Shown here one piece after another: positions 18,373 to 27,489 of a stretch of 64,000 bases of DNA. Position numbers and translations under genes: made by a program. The DNA is taken from positions 62,001-126,000 of the forward strand of contig NZ_WNNK01000007.1 in NCBI RefSeq assembly GCF_009724245.1, given 5' to 3'. The notes beneath the pieces were generated by a model. It was not told the DNA's origin, did no database searches, and saw only the letters and a list, made by a program, of their open reading frames with translations. This stretch comes from Pseudomonas spelaei (GTDB taxonomy: Bacteria > Pseudomonadota > Gammaproteobacteria > Pseudomonadales > Pseudomonadaceae). The first letter of the stretch is position 1; every line of letters begins with the position of its first letter.

Positions 18373-19107
18373 ATGTCCGAGCCAGTCAAACTGCGCGCTC
18401 ATAACCAGGCCCACTGCAAGGATTGCAGCCTGGCCCCCCTCTGCCTGCCACTTTCGCTGAATCTGGAAGACATGGACGCGCTGGACGAAATCGTTAAACG
18501 TGGTCGCCCGCTGAAAAAAGGTGAGTTTCTGTTTCGCCAGGGCGACCAGTTCGATTCCGTCTACGCAGTGCGCTCGGGTGCGTTGAAGACCTTCAGTTTG
18601 AGTGATGGCGGCGAAGAGCAGATCACCGGCTTCCACCTGCCCAGCGAACTGGTTGGTCTGTCAGGCATGGACACGGAGACGCACCCGGTGTCGGCCCAGG
18701 CGCTGGAGACCACCTCGGTGTGTGAAATTCCCTTCGAGCGCCTGGATGAACTGGCGCTGCAATTGCCGCAATTGCGCCGGCAATTGATGCGGGTCATGAG
18801 CCGGGAAATTCGCGACGACCAGCAGATGATGCTGCTGTTGTCGAAGAAAACCGCCGACGAACGTATCGCCACCTTCCTGGTCAACCTCTCCGCGCGGTTC
18901 CGCGCCCGAGGCTTTTCGGCCAATCAGTTCCGGCTGAGCATGTCGCGCAACGAAATCGGCAACTACCTGGGGCTGGCGGTGGAGACCGTGTCCCGAGTGT
19001 TCACCCGCTTCCAGCAGAACGAGTTGATCGCCGCCGAGGGCAAGGAAGTGCATATCCTCGACCCGATCCAGCTTTGCGCCCTGGCCGGAGGCTCCCTGGA
19101 AGGCTGA
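18373..19107 (+). CDS. anr: Anaerobic transcription regulator Anr (FNR family)
   Basis: 244-residue oxygen sensor. Four cysteines that would hold the [4Fe-4S] cluster are present: C15, C18 and C24 ([11 protein letters not shown]) and C117 (SVCEIP). A cyclic-nucleotide-binding beta-roll follows, then a dimerisation helix and a C-terminal helix-turn-helix with ETVSRVF, whose Glu, Ser and Arg read TTGAT half-sites. At low oxygen it would activate ccoN and hemN through the boxes at 2811 and 16289. The ribosome-binding site is AAGGA just before ATG 18373. Confidence 0.97.
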   Translation: MSEPVKLRAHNQAHCKDCSLAPLCLPLSLNLEDMDALDEIVKRGRPLKKGEFLFRQGDQFDSVYAVRSGALKTFSLSDGGEEQITGFHLPSELVGLSGMDTETHPVSAQALETTSVCEIPFERLDELALQLPQLRRQLMRVMSREIRDDQQMMLLLSKKTADERIATFLVNLSARFRARGFSANQFRLSMSRNEIGNYLGLAVETVSRVFTRFQQNELIAAEGKEVHILDPIQLCALAGGSLEG

Positions 19108-19115
19108 TCCAGACG

Positions 19116-19140
19116 CCCGCGACCGAGGTTCGGTCGCGGG
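19116..19140 (+). terminator. Hairpin between anr and apt
   Basis: CCCGCGACCGA (19116-19126) and TCGGTCGCGGG (19130-19140) form a perfect 11-bp stem with a 3-base loop, 8 bases after the anr stop. There is only TTATA afterwards, so it may pause or protect the transcript rather than fully terminate it. Confidence 0.65.
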
Positions 19141-19181
19141 TTATACTGCCCAGCCGCCCTTCTTCCCAGGACACCCCGACG

Positions 19182-19730
19182 ATGGTCTTCGATTCATTCG
19201 ACATCAAATCCCTGATTCGCCCAGTCATCGACTTTCCCAAGCCGGGGGTGATCTTTCGCGATATCACGCCGCTGTTCCAATCCCCACGGGCATTGCGCCT
19301 GGTGGCAGACAGCTTTGCCCACCGCTACGTCGAAGCCGACTTCACCCACATTGGCGCGATGGATGCCCGGGGCTTCCTGATCGGTTCAATCATTGCCTAT
19401 CAACTGAACAAACCGCTGATCCTGTTCCGCAAGCAGGGCAAATTACCGGCGGATGTGTTGAGCGAGGGTTACCAGACCGAATACGGCGAGGCGTTCCTGG
19501 AAGTGCATGCCGATAGCCTGTGCGAAGGTGATTCTGTGCTGATGTTCGATGACCTGATCGCCACCGGCGGTACCTTGGTTGCGGCGGCCAACCTGGCGCG
19601 ACGCATGGGCGCGCGGATTTTCGAAGCGGCGGCGATTATCGACCTGCCGGAACTGGGAGGCTCCCAGCGCCTGGAAGACATGGGAATCCCGACGTTTTGC
19701 CTGACCCAGTTCGCGCTGACCGAACAATAA
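19182..19730 (+). CDS. apt: Adenine phosphoribosyltransferase
   Basis: 182-residue cytosolic enzyme of purine salvage, making AMP from adenine and PRPP. The PRPP-binding motif appears as [15 protein letters not shown] (about 117-131); [14 protein letters not shown] near the N-terminus and DARGFLIGS are typical of Apt. ATG 19182 ([11 protein letters not shown]) is chosen; a longer frame from 19074 would overlap anr. Neighbour of anr, as in P. aeruginosa. Confidence 0.96.
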   Translation: MVFDSFDIKSLIRPVIDFPKPGVIFRDITPLFQSPRALRLVADSFAHRYVEADFTHIGAMDARGFLIGSIIAYQLNKPLILFRKQGKLPADVLSEGYQTEYGEAFLEVHADSLCEGDSVLMFDDLIATGGTLVAAANLARRMGARIFEAAAIIDLPELGGSQRLEDMGIPTFCLTQFALTEQ

Positions 19731-19768
19731 TCGTTCGATCCAGGCCTTGGGTTGATTGGACTGATGTC

Positions 19769-19834
19769 ATCGCGGGCAAGCCCGGCTCCCACAGGTGATC
19801 GCATTTCATTGTGGGAGCCGGGCTTGCCCGCGAT
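19769..19834. repeat. REPIN-like inverted repeat
   Basis: 24-base perfect arms of the GCGGGCAAGCCCGGCTCCCAC type around an 18-base spacer, between the convergent apt and acyl-CoA dehydrogenase genes. Confidence 0.88.
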
Positions 19835-19857
19835 GGCGTCCGAGAGAACAACACTGC

Positions 19858-21006
19858 TCACAGCCCCATTTGTTTACTGATGATTTCGTTCATCACTTCT
19901 CGGGTCCCGCCGCCGATGGAGAGGATCCGGTTGTCCCGGCACAGCCGCTCCACCAGGCTGCCGCGCATGTAACCCAAGCCACCGAGGATCTGCACGGCAT
20001 CGTAGGTCACGCGGTCGGCGGTGTCGGTGGCAACGTTCTTGGCCATGGAAATCTCCTTGATCACGCTCTGGCCGACGGCCATCTTCGCGGCCTGGCGGTA
20101 GGTGAACTCCCGGGAGACTTCCACCGCCGTGGCCATTTCCGCCAGGCGATGCTTGAGCACCTGGAACTTGCCGATAGGCTTGCCGAACGCTTCGCGCTGG
20201 GCAGCCCATTTCAGGCTCTCCTCCAGGGCAAGCTGTGCGGTCATGTTGGCCATCAACGCCAGGGCCAGGCGTTCACTCTGGAAGTTGCCCATGATGCAGG
20301 CAAAACCCATGTTCTCGACACCGATCAGGTTGCCCACCGGCACCCGACAATCATCGAAGAACAGTTCAGCCGTGTCTGACGCCCACCAGCCCATTTTCTT
20401 TAGCGGTTGGCCAGTGGTGAAGCCCGGCGTGCCCTTCTCCACCAATAGCAGGCTGATACCGCCGAACCCCGGCCCGCCGGTACGCACGGCCACGGTGTAG
20501 AAGTCGGCACGTATGCCGCTGGTGATAAAGGTTTTACTACCGCTGACACGGTAATGCTCACCGTCGCGCACCGCACGGGTTTGCAGGCTGGCGACATCGG
20601 ACCCACCACCCGGTTCGGTGACTGCCAAGGCCATGATCTTCTCGCCGGACAATACCAGCGGTGCGACACGGTCGCGCACGTCGGGCCGGGCCCATTTGAC
20701 GATGGGGGGCAAGCCGATATCCAGCGAACCCAAGCCCGCCACCACACCACCGGAGCCGCAACGCATCAGTTCTTCGCTCGCAGCGACCTTGGCGAACAGA
20801 TCCCCTTCGTGGCTGCCGCCGAGGGCTTCGGGATAGCCGATACCAAGAATCCCGGCCGCACCCGCCTTGAGGTAGAGCTCACGAGGGAAGCTTTCAGCCT
20901 CTTCCCATTGCTCGATACCCGGCAGAATCTCGCGTTCGACAAAGCGGCGCACGCTATCGCGGACCAATTGGTGGCTGGGGTCGAAGTATTCCTGATAGGC
21001 AGACAT
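19858..21006 (-). CDS. Acyl-CoA dehydrogenase
   Basis: 382-residue flavoprotein oxidising an acyl-CoA to the enoyl-CoA and passing electrons to ETF. Family signatures are visible: ALAVTEPGGGSDVASL, a substrate/FAD loop ITSGIRADFYTVAVRT, and near the C-terminus YDAVQILGGLGYMRGSLVERLCRDNRI with GGGTREVMNEII. ATG 21006 (MSAYQEYFDP) is chosen over an upstream TTG at 21012. Chain-length preference cannot be read. It is transcribed alone, convergent with apt. Confidence 0.93.
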   Translation of the reverse strand: MSAYQEYFDPSHQLVRDSVRRFVEREILPGIEQWEEAESFPRELYLKAGAAGILGIGYPEALGGSHEGDLFAKVAASEELMRCGSGGVVAGLGSLDIGLPPIVKWARPDVRDRVAPLVLSGEKIMALAVTEPGGGSDVASLQTRAVRDGEHYRVSGSKTFITSGIRADFYTVAVRTGGPGFGGISLLLVEKGTPGFTTGQPLKKMGWWASDTAELFFDDCRVPVGNLIGVENMGFACIMGNFQSERLALALMANMTAQLALEESLKWAAQREAFGKPIGKFQVLKHRLAEMATAVEVSREFTYRQAAKMAVGQSVIKEISMAKNVATDTADRVTYDAVQILGGLGYMRGSLVERLCRDNRILSIGGGTREVMNEIISKQMGL

Positions 21007-21096
21007 CGGCAAGCTCCACGAGACGGTGGAGCGAACTTACCAAGCGCTTGCTTGGTTATCAAGCCAAATGAAACCTTCAAGCTCAACACAAACAGT

Positions 21097-21183
21097 GTGG
21101 GAGCTGGCTTGCCTGCGATAGCGTCAGGTCGGTGACGATGATGTCGCCTGGTACTACGCCATCGCAGGCAAGCCTACTCCCAC
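21097..21183. repeat. REPIN-like inverted repeat, imperfect
   Basis: GTGGGAGCTGGCTTGCCTGCGAT and its partner 41 bases on, with mismatches (AAGCCTACTCCC), between the dehydrogenase and recR. Confidence 0.8.
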
Positions 21184-21202
21184 AGTTGTTCTGCGGTGTT
21201 GT

Positions 21203-21805
21203 TTAGAGGGCGATTGGCTTACGCCCGGCGAACGAGTGAGCCAAGGTGCCGCCGTCCACCAGTTCCAGCTCACCGCCCAGCGGTACGCCATGGGCGATAC
21301 GCGAGGTGATCAACCCTTTGTTGGTCAATAACTGTGCAATGTAATGCGCCGTGGCCTCACCTTCCACCGTCGGGTTGGTGGCCAGGATCACCTCGGTAAA
21401 GGTGCCCTGCTCTTCGATCCGCGCCACCAGTTGCGGAATGCCGATGGCTTCCGGGCCCAGGCCGTCCAGCGGCGACAGATGACCCTTGAGTACAAAGTAG
21501 CGGCCGCGATAACCGGTCTGTTCCACCGCATACACATCCATCGGCCCTTCGACCACGCACAGCAGCGTGTCGTCGCGGCGAGGGTCGGCGCATTGCGGGC
21601 AGAGTTCTTCCTCGGTGAGGGTGCGGCACAAACGGCAGTGGCCCACCCCTTCCATGGCCTGGCTCAACGCCAGGGCCAATCGGGAGCCGCCGCTGCGATC
21701 ACGCTCCAGCAGTTGCAGCGCCATACGCTGGGCGGTTTTCTGACCCACACCTGGCAAGGTGCGCAGGGCATCGATCAGTTGACGAATCAGGGGGCTGAAG
21801 CTCAT
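21203..21805 (-). CDS. recR: Recombination mediator protein RecR
   Basis: 200-residue protein of the RecFOR pathway that helps load RecA on gapped DNA. An N-terminal helix-hairpin-helix ([16 protein letters not shown]) is followed by a C4 zinc finger ([16 protein letters not shown]) and a Toprim domain ([13 protein letters not shown] ... [14 protein letters not shown]). ATG 21805 ([11 protein letters not shown]) is the conserved start. The usual dnaX-ybaB-recR order is interrupted here by an oxidoreductase gene. Confidence 0.97.
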   Translation of the reverse strand: MSFSPLIRQLIDALRTLPGVGQKTAQRMALQLLERDRSGGSRLALALSQAMEGVGHCRLCRTLTEEELCPQCADPRRDDTLLCVVEGPMDVYAVEQTGYRGRYFVLKGHLSPLDGLGPEAIGIPQLVARIEEQGTFTEVILATNPTVEGEATAHYIAQLLTNKGLITSRIAHGVPLGGELELVDGGTLAHSFAGRKPIAL

Positions 21806-21871
21806 GAGGGCAAGGTCCGACAAAACAACGAGACGCGGTTTATACCCGCGCCCCGGATTAGCGTCAAATGC

Positions 21872-22906
21872 TCAATCTTGTGCGACACGCACTACCAACT
21901 TGCCGAAATTGCGCCCTTCCAGCAAACCGATAAAAGCCTCAGGGGCCTGTTCAAGGCCATCGACCACATCCTCGCGGAACTTGATCTTGCCATCGCGCAC
22001 CCAGGGCACCATGGCACTGAGGAATTCAGGCTGACGATCGCCGTAGTCGTCAAACACGATAAAGCCCTGGACCCGCACGCGCTTGGTCAGCAAGGTGCGC
22101 TGCAATGCCGGCAACCGGTCAGGGCCACCGGGCGCTTCATGGGCGTTGTAACTGGCGATCAGGCCACACAGCGGGATCCGCGCCTTGGGATTGAGCAGCG
22201 GCACGACCGCATCGAACACCTTGCCACCGACGTTTTCAAAATAGATGTCCACCCCCTTGAAGCAGGCCAGAGCCAGGTCATCGGCAAAGCTGGCGCTCTT
22301 GTGGTCGATACAGGCATCAAAGCCCAACTCGTCGACCACATACCGGCACTTGTCCGCACCGCCCGCCACGCCCACCACCCGCAGGCCCTTGAGCTTGGCC
22401 ACCTGGCCCACCACCGAGCCCACCGCACCGGATGCTGCCGCCACCACCAGGGTTTCCCCGGCATTGGGCTGACCGATGTCTGTCAGGCCCATGTAGGCGG
22501 TCATGCCCGGCATGCCCAGTACGCCCAGGGCCATGGATGGACTGGCCAGCCCCTTGGGTACCGGTATCAGGTTGCGACCGTCAGAGATGCTATGGCTTTG
22601 CCAGCCGGTGGAGCCGACTACCACGTCACCGACCGAGAACTTCGGGTTGCGCGACTGTTCAATACGGCTGACAGCGCCACCGGTCATGACTTCACCGATT
22701 TCCACGGGAGCGGCGTAGGACGGTGCGTCGCTCATACGGCCACGCATATAAGGGTCCAGGGACAGGAACAGCGTCTTCAACAAGACCTGGCCATCGGCCA
22801 GGTCCGGCAGGGTCACGCGTTCGAGGCGGAAATTTTCCGGCACCGGAGCGCCTTGTGGCCGTGAGACCAGGACGATGCGCTGGTTGAGAGTCGGTTCTTG
22901 AGTCAT
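21872..22906 (-). CDS. NADP-dependent oxidoreductase, zinc-independent MDR family (CurA-like)
   Basis: 344-residue member of the medium-chain reductase superfamily, leukotriene B4 12-hydroxydehydrogenase / CurA branch. LSLDPYMRGRMSD near residue 50 and the dinucleotide-binding AAASGAVGSVVGQVAKLKG (about 148-166) are typical; structural zinc cysteines are absent. Such enzymes reduce activated double bonds with NADPH. AAAGGAG lies 9 bases before ATG 22906. It sits between ybaB and recR, with a terminator and a REPIN separating it from ybaB. Confidence 0.92.
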   Translation of the reverse strand: MTQEPTLNQRIVLVSRPQGAPVPENFRLERVTLPDLADGQVLLKTLFLSLDPYMRGRMSDAPSYAAPVEIGEVMTGGAVSRIEQSRNPKFSVGDVVVGSTGWQSHSISDGRNLIPVPKGLASPSMALGVLGMPGMTAYMGLTDIGQPNAGETLVVAAASGAVGSVVGQVAKLKGLRVVGVAGGADKCRYVVDELGFDACIDHKSASFADDLALACFKGVDIYFENVGGKVFDAVVPLLNPKARIPLCGLIASYNAHEAPGGPDRLPALQRTLLTKRVRVQGFIVFDDYGDRQPEFLSAMVPWVRDGKIKFREDVVDGLEQAPEAFIGLLEGRNFGKLVVRVAQD

Positions 22907-23009
22907 CAGCGAGGCTCCTTTATCGGTGAGTGAGTTCAACGGTATAGGGTGCAGACCATGATTGAGAGTCTGAGGTTCGATGTTTCGTCACAGGCACCGA
23001 GGTGCCTTC

Positions 23010-23093
23010 ATCGCGGGCAAGCCCGGCTCCCACCTCTGACCGTATGCTTCAGGAAGCACTCAGTCAAATGGTGGGAGCCGGCTTGCCCGCGAT
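23010..23093. repeat. REPIN-like inverted repeat
   Basis: ATCGCGGGCAAGCCCGGCTCCCAC and a near-perfect reverse complement (one base shorter in the C run) around a 37-base spacer, upstream of the oxidoreductase gene. Confidence 0.85.
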
Positions 23094-23130
23094 GACGATA
23101 GCCCCTTCAACAAGCCTCTCAAGCGAAACA

Positions 23131-23160
23131 AAAATGCCAGGCACGAGGCCTGGCATTTTT
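23131..23160 (-). terminator. Terminator of dnaX-ybaB
   Basis: AAAATGCCAGGC and GCCTGGCATTTTT form a 10-bp stem with A/T runs on both sides, so it works on either strand. It lies just after the ybaB stop. Confidence 0.88.
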
Positions 23161-23177
23161 GTGATCCCGCTCTTGAA

Positions 23178-23516
23178 TCAGAACGGCAGCTTCATACCCG
23201 GAGGCAGTTGCATGCCAGCGGTCACGCCGGACATTTTGTCCTGGCTGTTGGCTTCGATCTTGCGCACGGCGTCGTTGACGGCCGCGGCGAACAGGGCTTC
23301 GAGCATTTCCAGGTCGTCTTCACTCGCGCCGGGCAATACAGTTGGGTCGATGCTCACACGCTTGATGTCGTGACGGCCTGTCATCACCACACTGACCATA
23401 TCGCCACCGGCTTTACCGGTGACTTCGGCGTTGGCCAGTTCTTCCTGCATCTTGGCCATTTTTTCCTGCATCTGCTGCGCCTGCTTCATCAGGCCGGCCA
23501 TGCCACCTTTCATCAT
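23178..23516 (-). CDS. ybaB: YbaB/EbfC nucleoid-associated protein
   Basis: 112-residue DNA-binding protein with the family's [19 protein letters not shown] start, [20 protein letters not shown] core and [18 protein letters not shown] helix. GAGG lies 8 bases before ATG 23516. It follows dnaX by 66 bases in the same direction, the usual arrangement, and is closed by the terminator at 23131. Confidence 0.95.
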   Translation of the reverse strand: MMKGGMAGLMKQAQQMQEKMAKMQEELANAEVTGKAGGDMVSVVMTGRHDIKRVSIDPTVLPGASEDDLEMLEALFAAAVNDAVRKIEANSQDKMSGVTAGMQLPPGMKLPF

Positions 23517-23582
23517 GGGAATCACCTCAAAAGTACGTGGATCAAGACAGCGTGGTGCCCGCAGGCACCACGCCTTCAATTA

Positions 23583-25637
23583 TTAGCCCTGTGCTGCCAC
23601 CGGGGCTTCGACAGGTTCAATAGTATCGTGACGCACCACCGCACCAAACTGTTCCATCATCTGCTGGATGAGCGGATCACCGTGGATCGACTCCTCAGCC
23701 TCGCGCTGGCGGTTGACCCGACGGCGGGACGCTGCCTGGGCCGGGGTTTCCTGCTCGGGCTTGATCAGTTCGATGCTGATGGTCAGGGTGCGTGCGTGGT
23801 ACTGGTTCAGGGCATCGTTGAGCCGGCGCTGCTGGGTGGCATTGAACAGCGCGCTGTGGGCCGGGTCCAGGTGCAGCAACCAGTGATCGCCATCGACGGC
23901 GATCAAGGTGCAGTTGGCGGCGATGCTACCGGTCATCCCGGAAATCGGCAGTTTCGGGAACAGCTCCAGCCACTGCAGCGCCAGGCCGGTGGCCGGCATC
24001 GCCGCAGGTTCCGGTTCAGGCTCCGGGGCGGGCTCGGCGGTATGTTCGCTGGCCAGATCGTCGAGGTAGCTGTAGGCCGAATCCATATCCGGCTCGATGT
24101 AGTCTTCGTCCAGCGGCGGCTCGTCATCGAGGTCGGTGCCCGGCGTCGCGGCGTCCACGTCAGCAATAGTGGGTTCCGGCACCGGCGCCGAGACCCACTC
24201 CGGCGCATCCGGCACCACGCTGTCCGGGGTCAGCGTAGGCATGGGCGTCAGTTCAGGCTGTTCGCTGGCGGTTTCCAGCACCGGTTCGACAGCGGGTTGT
24301 TGCTCGACAACCGCTTCTGCCGGGTCGTTCCAGGGCAGATCGACCACGGCTTCCACAGGCACAGGTTCGACAACCGGCTCTGGCGCGGCGACTGGCTCGG
24401 CAACAACAGGTGCAGGTACAACAGGCTCCGGCGCCACCATACTCGGCGCAACCACTGGCGCGACAACCGCCGCAGCCACTGGTTTGGCGGAATCAACTGT
24501 GGCCTGGCTGATCCCCACTGGCTTTAGCGGCTGTCTCGGTGCATCTGCCGTATCGGCGGGCCGGAACGCCAGCATCCGCAGCAGGACCATTTCGAAGCCG
24601 CCTCGCGGGTCCGGCGCCAGGGGCAGGTCACGACGGCCGATCAGGCCCATCTGGTAGTAGAACTGCACGTCTTCGGCCGGCAGCGCCTGGGCCAGGGCCA
24701 GCACGCGGTCGCGGTCGCCATGGCCGTTGTCGACCCCTTCTGGCAAGGCCTGGGCGATGGCCACACGGTGCAGCACGTTAAGAATTTCCGAAAGCACACC
24801 ATTCCAGTCCGGACCTTGTTCGGACAGGTGACGCACCGCTTCGAGCAACGCCTTGGCGTCGCCTTCGATCAGCGCATGCAGCACATCGAACACCTGACCA
24901 TGGTCCAGGGTGCCGAGCATGGCCCGCACGTCGGCAGCCATGACCTTGCCTTCGCCAAAAGCGATGGCCTGGTCGGTGAGGCTCATGGCATCGCGCATCG
25001 AACCATCGGCGGCACGACCCAACAACCACAGGGCATCGTCTTCGAACGGTACATTCTCGACACCGAGGACATGGGTCAAATGCTCGACCACCCGTTCCGG
25101 GGTCATGTTCTTCAGGGAGAACTGCAGGCACCGCGACAAAATCGTTGCAGGGAGTTTCTGCGGGTCAGTGGTGGCCAGGATGAATTTGACGTAGGGCGGC
25201 GGCTCTTCCAGGGTTTTCAACAATGCGTTGAACGAGTGGCTGGACAGCATGTGCACTTCGTCGATCAGGTAAACCTTGAAGCGACCACGGCTCGGTGCGT
25301 ACTGCACGTTGTCCAGCAGTTCACGGGTGTCTTCGACCTTGGTGCGGCTCGCGGCATCGATCTCGATCAGGTCGACAAACCGCCCTTCGTCGATTTCCCG
25401 GCACACCGAACAGGTGCCGCAGGGCGTCGACGTGATGCCTGTTTCACAGTTCAGGCACTTGGCGATGATCCGTGCAATGGTGGTCTTGCCGACACCCCGG
25501 GTACCGGTGAACAGGTAGGCGTGGTGCAGCCGCTGGCTGTCCAAGGCATTGATCAGAGCCTTGAGCACATGGGTCTGGCCGACCATTTCGCGGAACGAGC
25601 GCGGACGCCATTTACGTGCAAGAACCTGATAACTCAT
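23583..25637 (-). CDS. dnaX: DNA polymerase III subunit tau (and gamma)
   Basis: 684-residue clamp-loader ATPase. AAA+ elements: Walker A GTRGVGKTT (about 45-53), zinc-binding CLNCETG...CGTCSVC (about 64-79), Walker B LIDEVHML and sensor SRC. After domain III comes a long linker very rich in Val, Ala, Pro and Glu (about 375-560), then a polymerase-binding C-terminal domain. ATG 25637 (MSYQVLARKWRP) is the family start. I see no E. coli-type A6G slippery site, so production of a short gamma form by frameshifting is not evident. Confidence 0.97.
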   Translation of the reverse strand: MSYQVLARKWRPRSFREMVGQTHVLKALINALDSQRLHHAYLFTGTRGVGKTTIARIIAKCLNCETGITSTPCGTCSVCREIDEGRFVDLIEIDAASRTKVEDTRELLDNVQYAPSRGRFKVYLIDEVHMLSSHSFNALLKTLEEPPPYVKFILATTDPQKLPATILSRCLQFSLKNMTPERVVEHLTHVLGVENVPFEDDALWLLGRAADGSMRDAMSLTDQAIAFGEGKVMAADVRAMLGTLDHGQVFDVLHALIEGDAKALLEAVRHLSEQGPDWNGVLSEILNVLHRVAIAQALPEGVDNGHGDRDRVLALAQALPAEDVQFYYQMGLIGRRDLPLAPDPRGGFEMVLLRMLAFRPADTADAPRQPLKPVGISQATVDSAKPVAAAVVAPVVAPSMVAPEPVVPAPVVAEPVAAPEPVVEPVPVEAVVDLPWNDPAEAVVEQQPAVEPVLETASEQPELTPMPTLTPDSVVPDAPEWVSAPVPEPTIADVDAATPGTDLDDEPPLDEDYIEPDMDSAYSYLDDLASEHTAEPAPEPEPEPAAMPATGLALQWLELFPKLPISGMTGSIAANCTLIAVDGDHWLLHLDPAHSALFNATQQRRLNDALNQYHARTLTISIELIKPEQETPAQAASRRRVNRQREAEESIHGDPLIQQMMEQFGAVVRHDTIEPVEAPVAAQG

Positions 25638-25779
25638 CGAAAACCGTCGCAACTGGGAAGCGGAAGCGGGTAATGCTAGCGGAGCAGGGGGGAAATTGCA
25701 TCCGGCACGCTCGCCTAATCTGACTAAACGGGTCTTACGACCCGTTGAAAAGCCTGAACCTGCGGGCGTCCAGCCTGGC

Positions 25780-27471
25780 TCATTCGCCCCTCAACCACTG
25801 CACCGGAGGCGCAAAGCCATCGACCCAAGCGGGCACCTCACCCGCCGGCATGGGCTGCGCAATGAAATAGCCCTGGGCCACTTCGCAACCCATGCGCATC
25901 AGCAACTGGCCATGCTCCAGGGTTTCCAGGCCCTCGGCGATCACCTCACGGCCAAAGGCCCGGGCCAGGCTGATGACGGCCTTGGTCAGCGCCAGGTCAT
26001 CCTTGTCGTGGAGAATGTCGCGGACAAAGGATCTGTCGATCTTGATGGTCTGGGTGGGCAAACGCTTGAGGTAGCTCAGGGACGAATAGCCAGTGCCGAA
26101 ATCATCCAGGGAAAACCGCACGCCCAGGGCCTGGCAGGCTTCAAGGTGCTGGGTGACCCGCTGGATATTGTCGATGGCCACTGACTCGGCGATTTCCAGG
26201 TCGAGCATATGCGGCTCCACACCAGGGTGCTGCGCCAGCAATTGCTGCAGCCGCTCAACGAAGTCCGCCCGCTGGAAATGCCGCGCCGCAATGTTCACGC
26301 TGACCGCCCAGCAGTGCCCTGCCCCTTGCCATTGATACATTTGGGTCAGGACCTGGTTCATCACCCATTCGCCGATGTCGACGATCAGGTCGGTCTGCTC
26401 GATCAAGGGCAAGAAATCCCCCGGTGCTACCAGCCCGCGTTCAGGGTGTTGCCAGCGTAACAGCGCTTCGAACCCCACCACCGTACCGCAGCGCAGATTG
26501 ACCTTGGGATGGTAATGCAGGCACAGCTCGCCCGCCGCCAGGGCCTGGCGAATCTGCTGCACCGTCTGGTGGGTCGCCTTGACCTCCTGCTCCAGCGAGA
26601 CATCGAACAGCTGGAAACGATTGCGCCCACTCTGCTTGGCCACATACATGGCCTGGTCGGCATGGCGCAGCAAAGTGTCGGCGTCCTCATCATCCAGGGG
26701 AAACAAGGTGACGCCGATACTGGCAAACACATTGATCTCCGCGCCCTGGATCGAATACGGCTCGGAGATCGACTTGAGGATGCGCATCAACGCTCTGTTG
26801 AGTTCGTCGATGTCACGCACGTAACGCAGGATCAGCACAAACTCGTCACCCGCGAGCCGGGCCACCACATCCTCGCCACGGATGATTTCCCGCAGACGGC
26901 TGGCAACCTCCACCAGCAGCAGGTCGCCGCAGGCATGGCCGTAACCATCATTGACCGCCTTGAACCCGTCCAGGTCAAGCATGCACAGCGCCAACGGAAT
27001 GTCTTCGCTACGGGAAAACTCCAGGGACTGGTTGAGCAACTCAGACAAGTAAGCGCGGTTCGGCAACCCCGTCAGCACGTCATGGCCGACCCGCCACTGC
27101 AAGGTGTGCAGCAGTTGGCGCTTTTCGCTGACATCAAAGCGAATCGACACATACTTCTGCACCTCACCGGTCTGCTCATCGAGCAATGGCACCATGGTGC
27201 TGTCGACCCAATACAACGTGCCGTCCTTGGCGCGGTTACAGATTTCGCCACGCCAGACCCGGCCCTGGCTGATGGCGCTCCACATTCCCTGGAAAAACTC
27301 CTCGGGGTGCAGCCCGGAACTGAGGATCCGGTGATTCTTCCCCAGCAACTCTTCGCGGCTGTAGCCGGACATGCCGCAGAACTGATCATTGACGTAGGTG
27401 ATGCAGCCTGCGAGATCTGTCTCGGAGAAAATGGCGGCTGCATCCACGGCCCTGCGGTATTTCTCTTCCAT
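25780..27471 (-). CDS. PAS-GGDEF-EAL c-di-GMP signalling protein
   Basis: 563-residue cytoplasmic protein. PAS/PAC domain at about 5-120 (TYVNDQFCGMSGYSREELLGKNH). The GGDEF domain (about 130-290) reads AGDEF with an RGED inhibitory site five residues before. The EAL domain (about 310-555) keeps FEALLRW, DDFGTGYSS, KIDRSFV and AEGLET, so phosphodiesterase activity is likely; cyclase activity is possible, since AGDEF forms can be active. It starts 18 bases after the Aer-like receptor gene, implying an operon. The pair resembles Aer-2/PP2258 of P. putida, described as a motility-linked c-di-GMP protein. Confidence 0.92.
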   Translation of the reverse strand: MEEKYRRAVDAAAIFSETDLAGCITYVNDQFCGMSGYSREELLGKNHRILSSGLHPEEFFQGMWSAISQGRVWRGEICNRAKDGTLYWVDSTMVPLLDEQTGEVQKYVSIRFDVSEKRQLLHTLQWRVGHDVLTGLPNRAYLSELLNQSLEFSRSEDIPLALCMLDLDGFKAVNDGYGHACGDLLLVEVASRLREIIRGEDVVARLAGDEFVLILRYVRDIDELNRALMRILKSISEPYSIQGAEINVFASIGVTLFPLDDEDADTLLRHADQAMYVAKQSGRNRFQLFDVSLEQEVKATHQTVQQIRQALAAGELCLHYHPKVNLRCGTVVGFEALLRWQHPERGLVAPGDFLPLIEQTDLIVDIGEWVMNQVLTQMYQWQGAGHCWAVSVNIAARHFQRADFVERLQQLLAQHPGVEPHMLDLEIAESVAIDNIQRVTQHLEACQALGVRFSLDDFGTGYSSLSYLKRLPTQTIKIDRSFVRDILHDKDDLALTKAVISLARAFGREVIAEGLETLEHGQLLMRMGCEVAQGYFIAQPMPAGEVPAWVDGFAPPVQWLRGE

Positions 27472-27489
27472 GAGTCAGGCTCACATTGG

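Noticed and set aside
21344..22864. 506-codon plus-strand open frame across recR and the oxidoreductase
   Set aside because: It spans two clear genes and their gap on the opposite strand and its translation is compositionally odd.
23583..25637. Programmed -1 frameshift in dnaX
   Set aside because: I looked for an A6G slippery heptamer on the coding strand and saw none, so a gamma product is not claimed.
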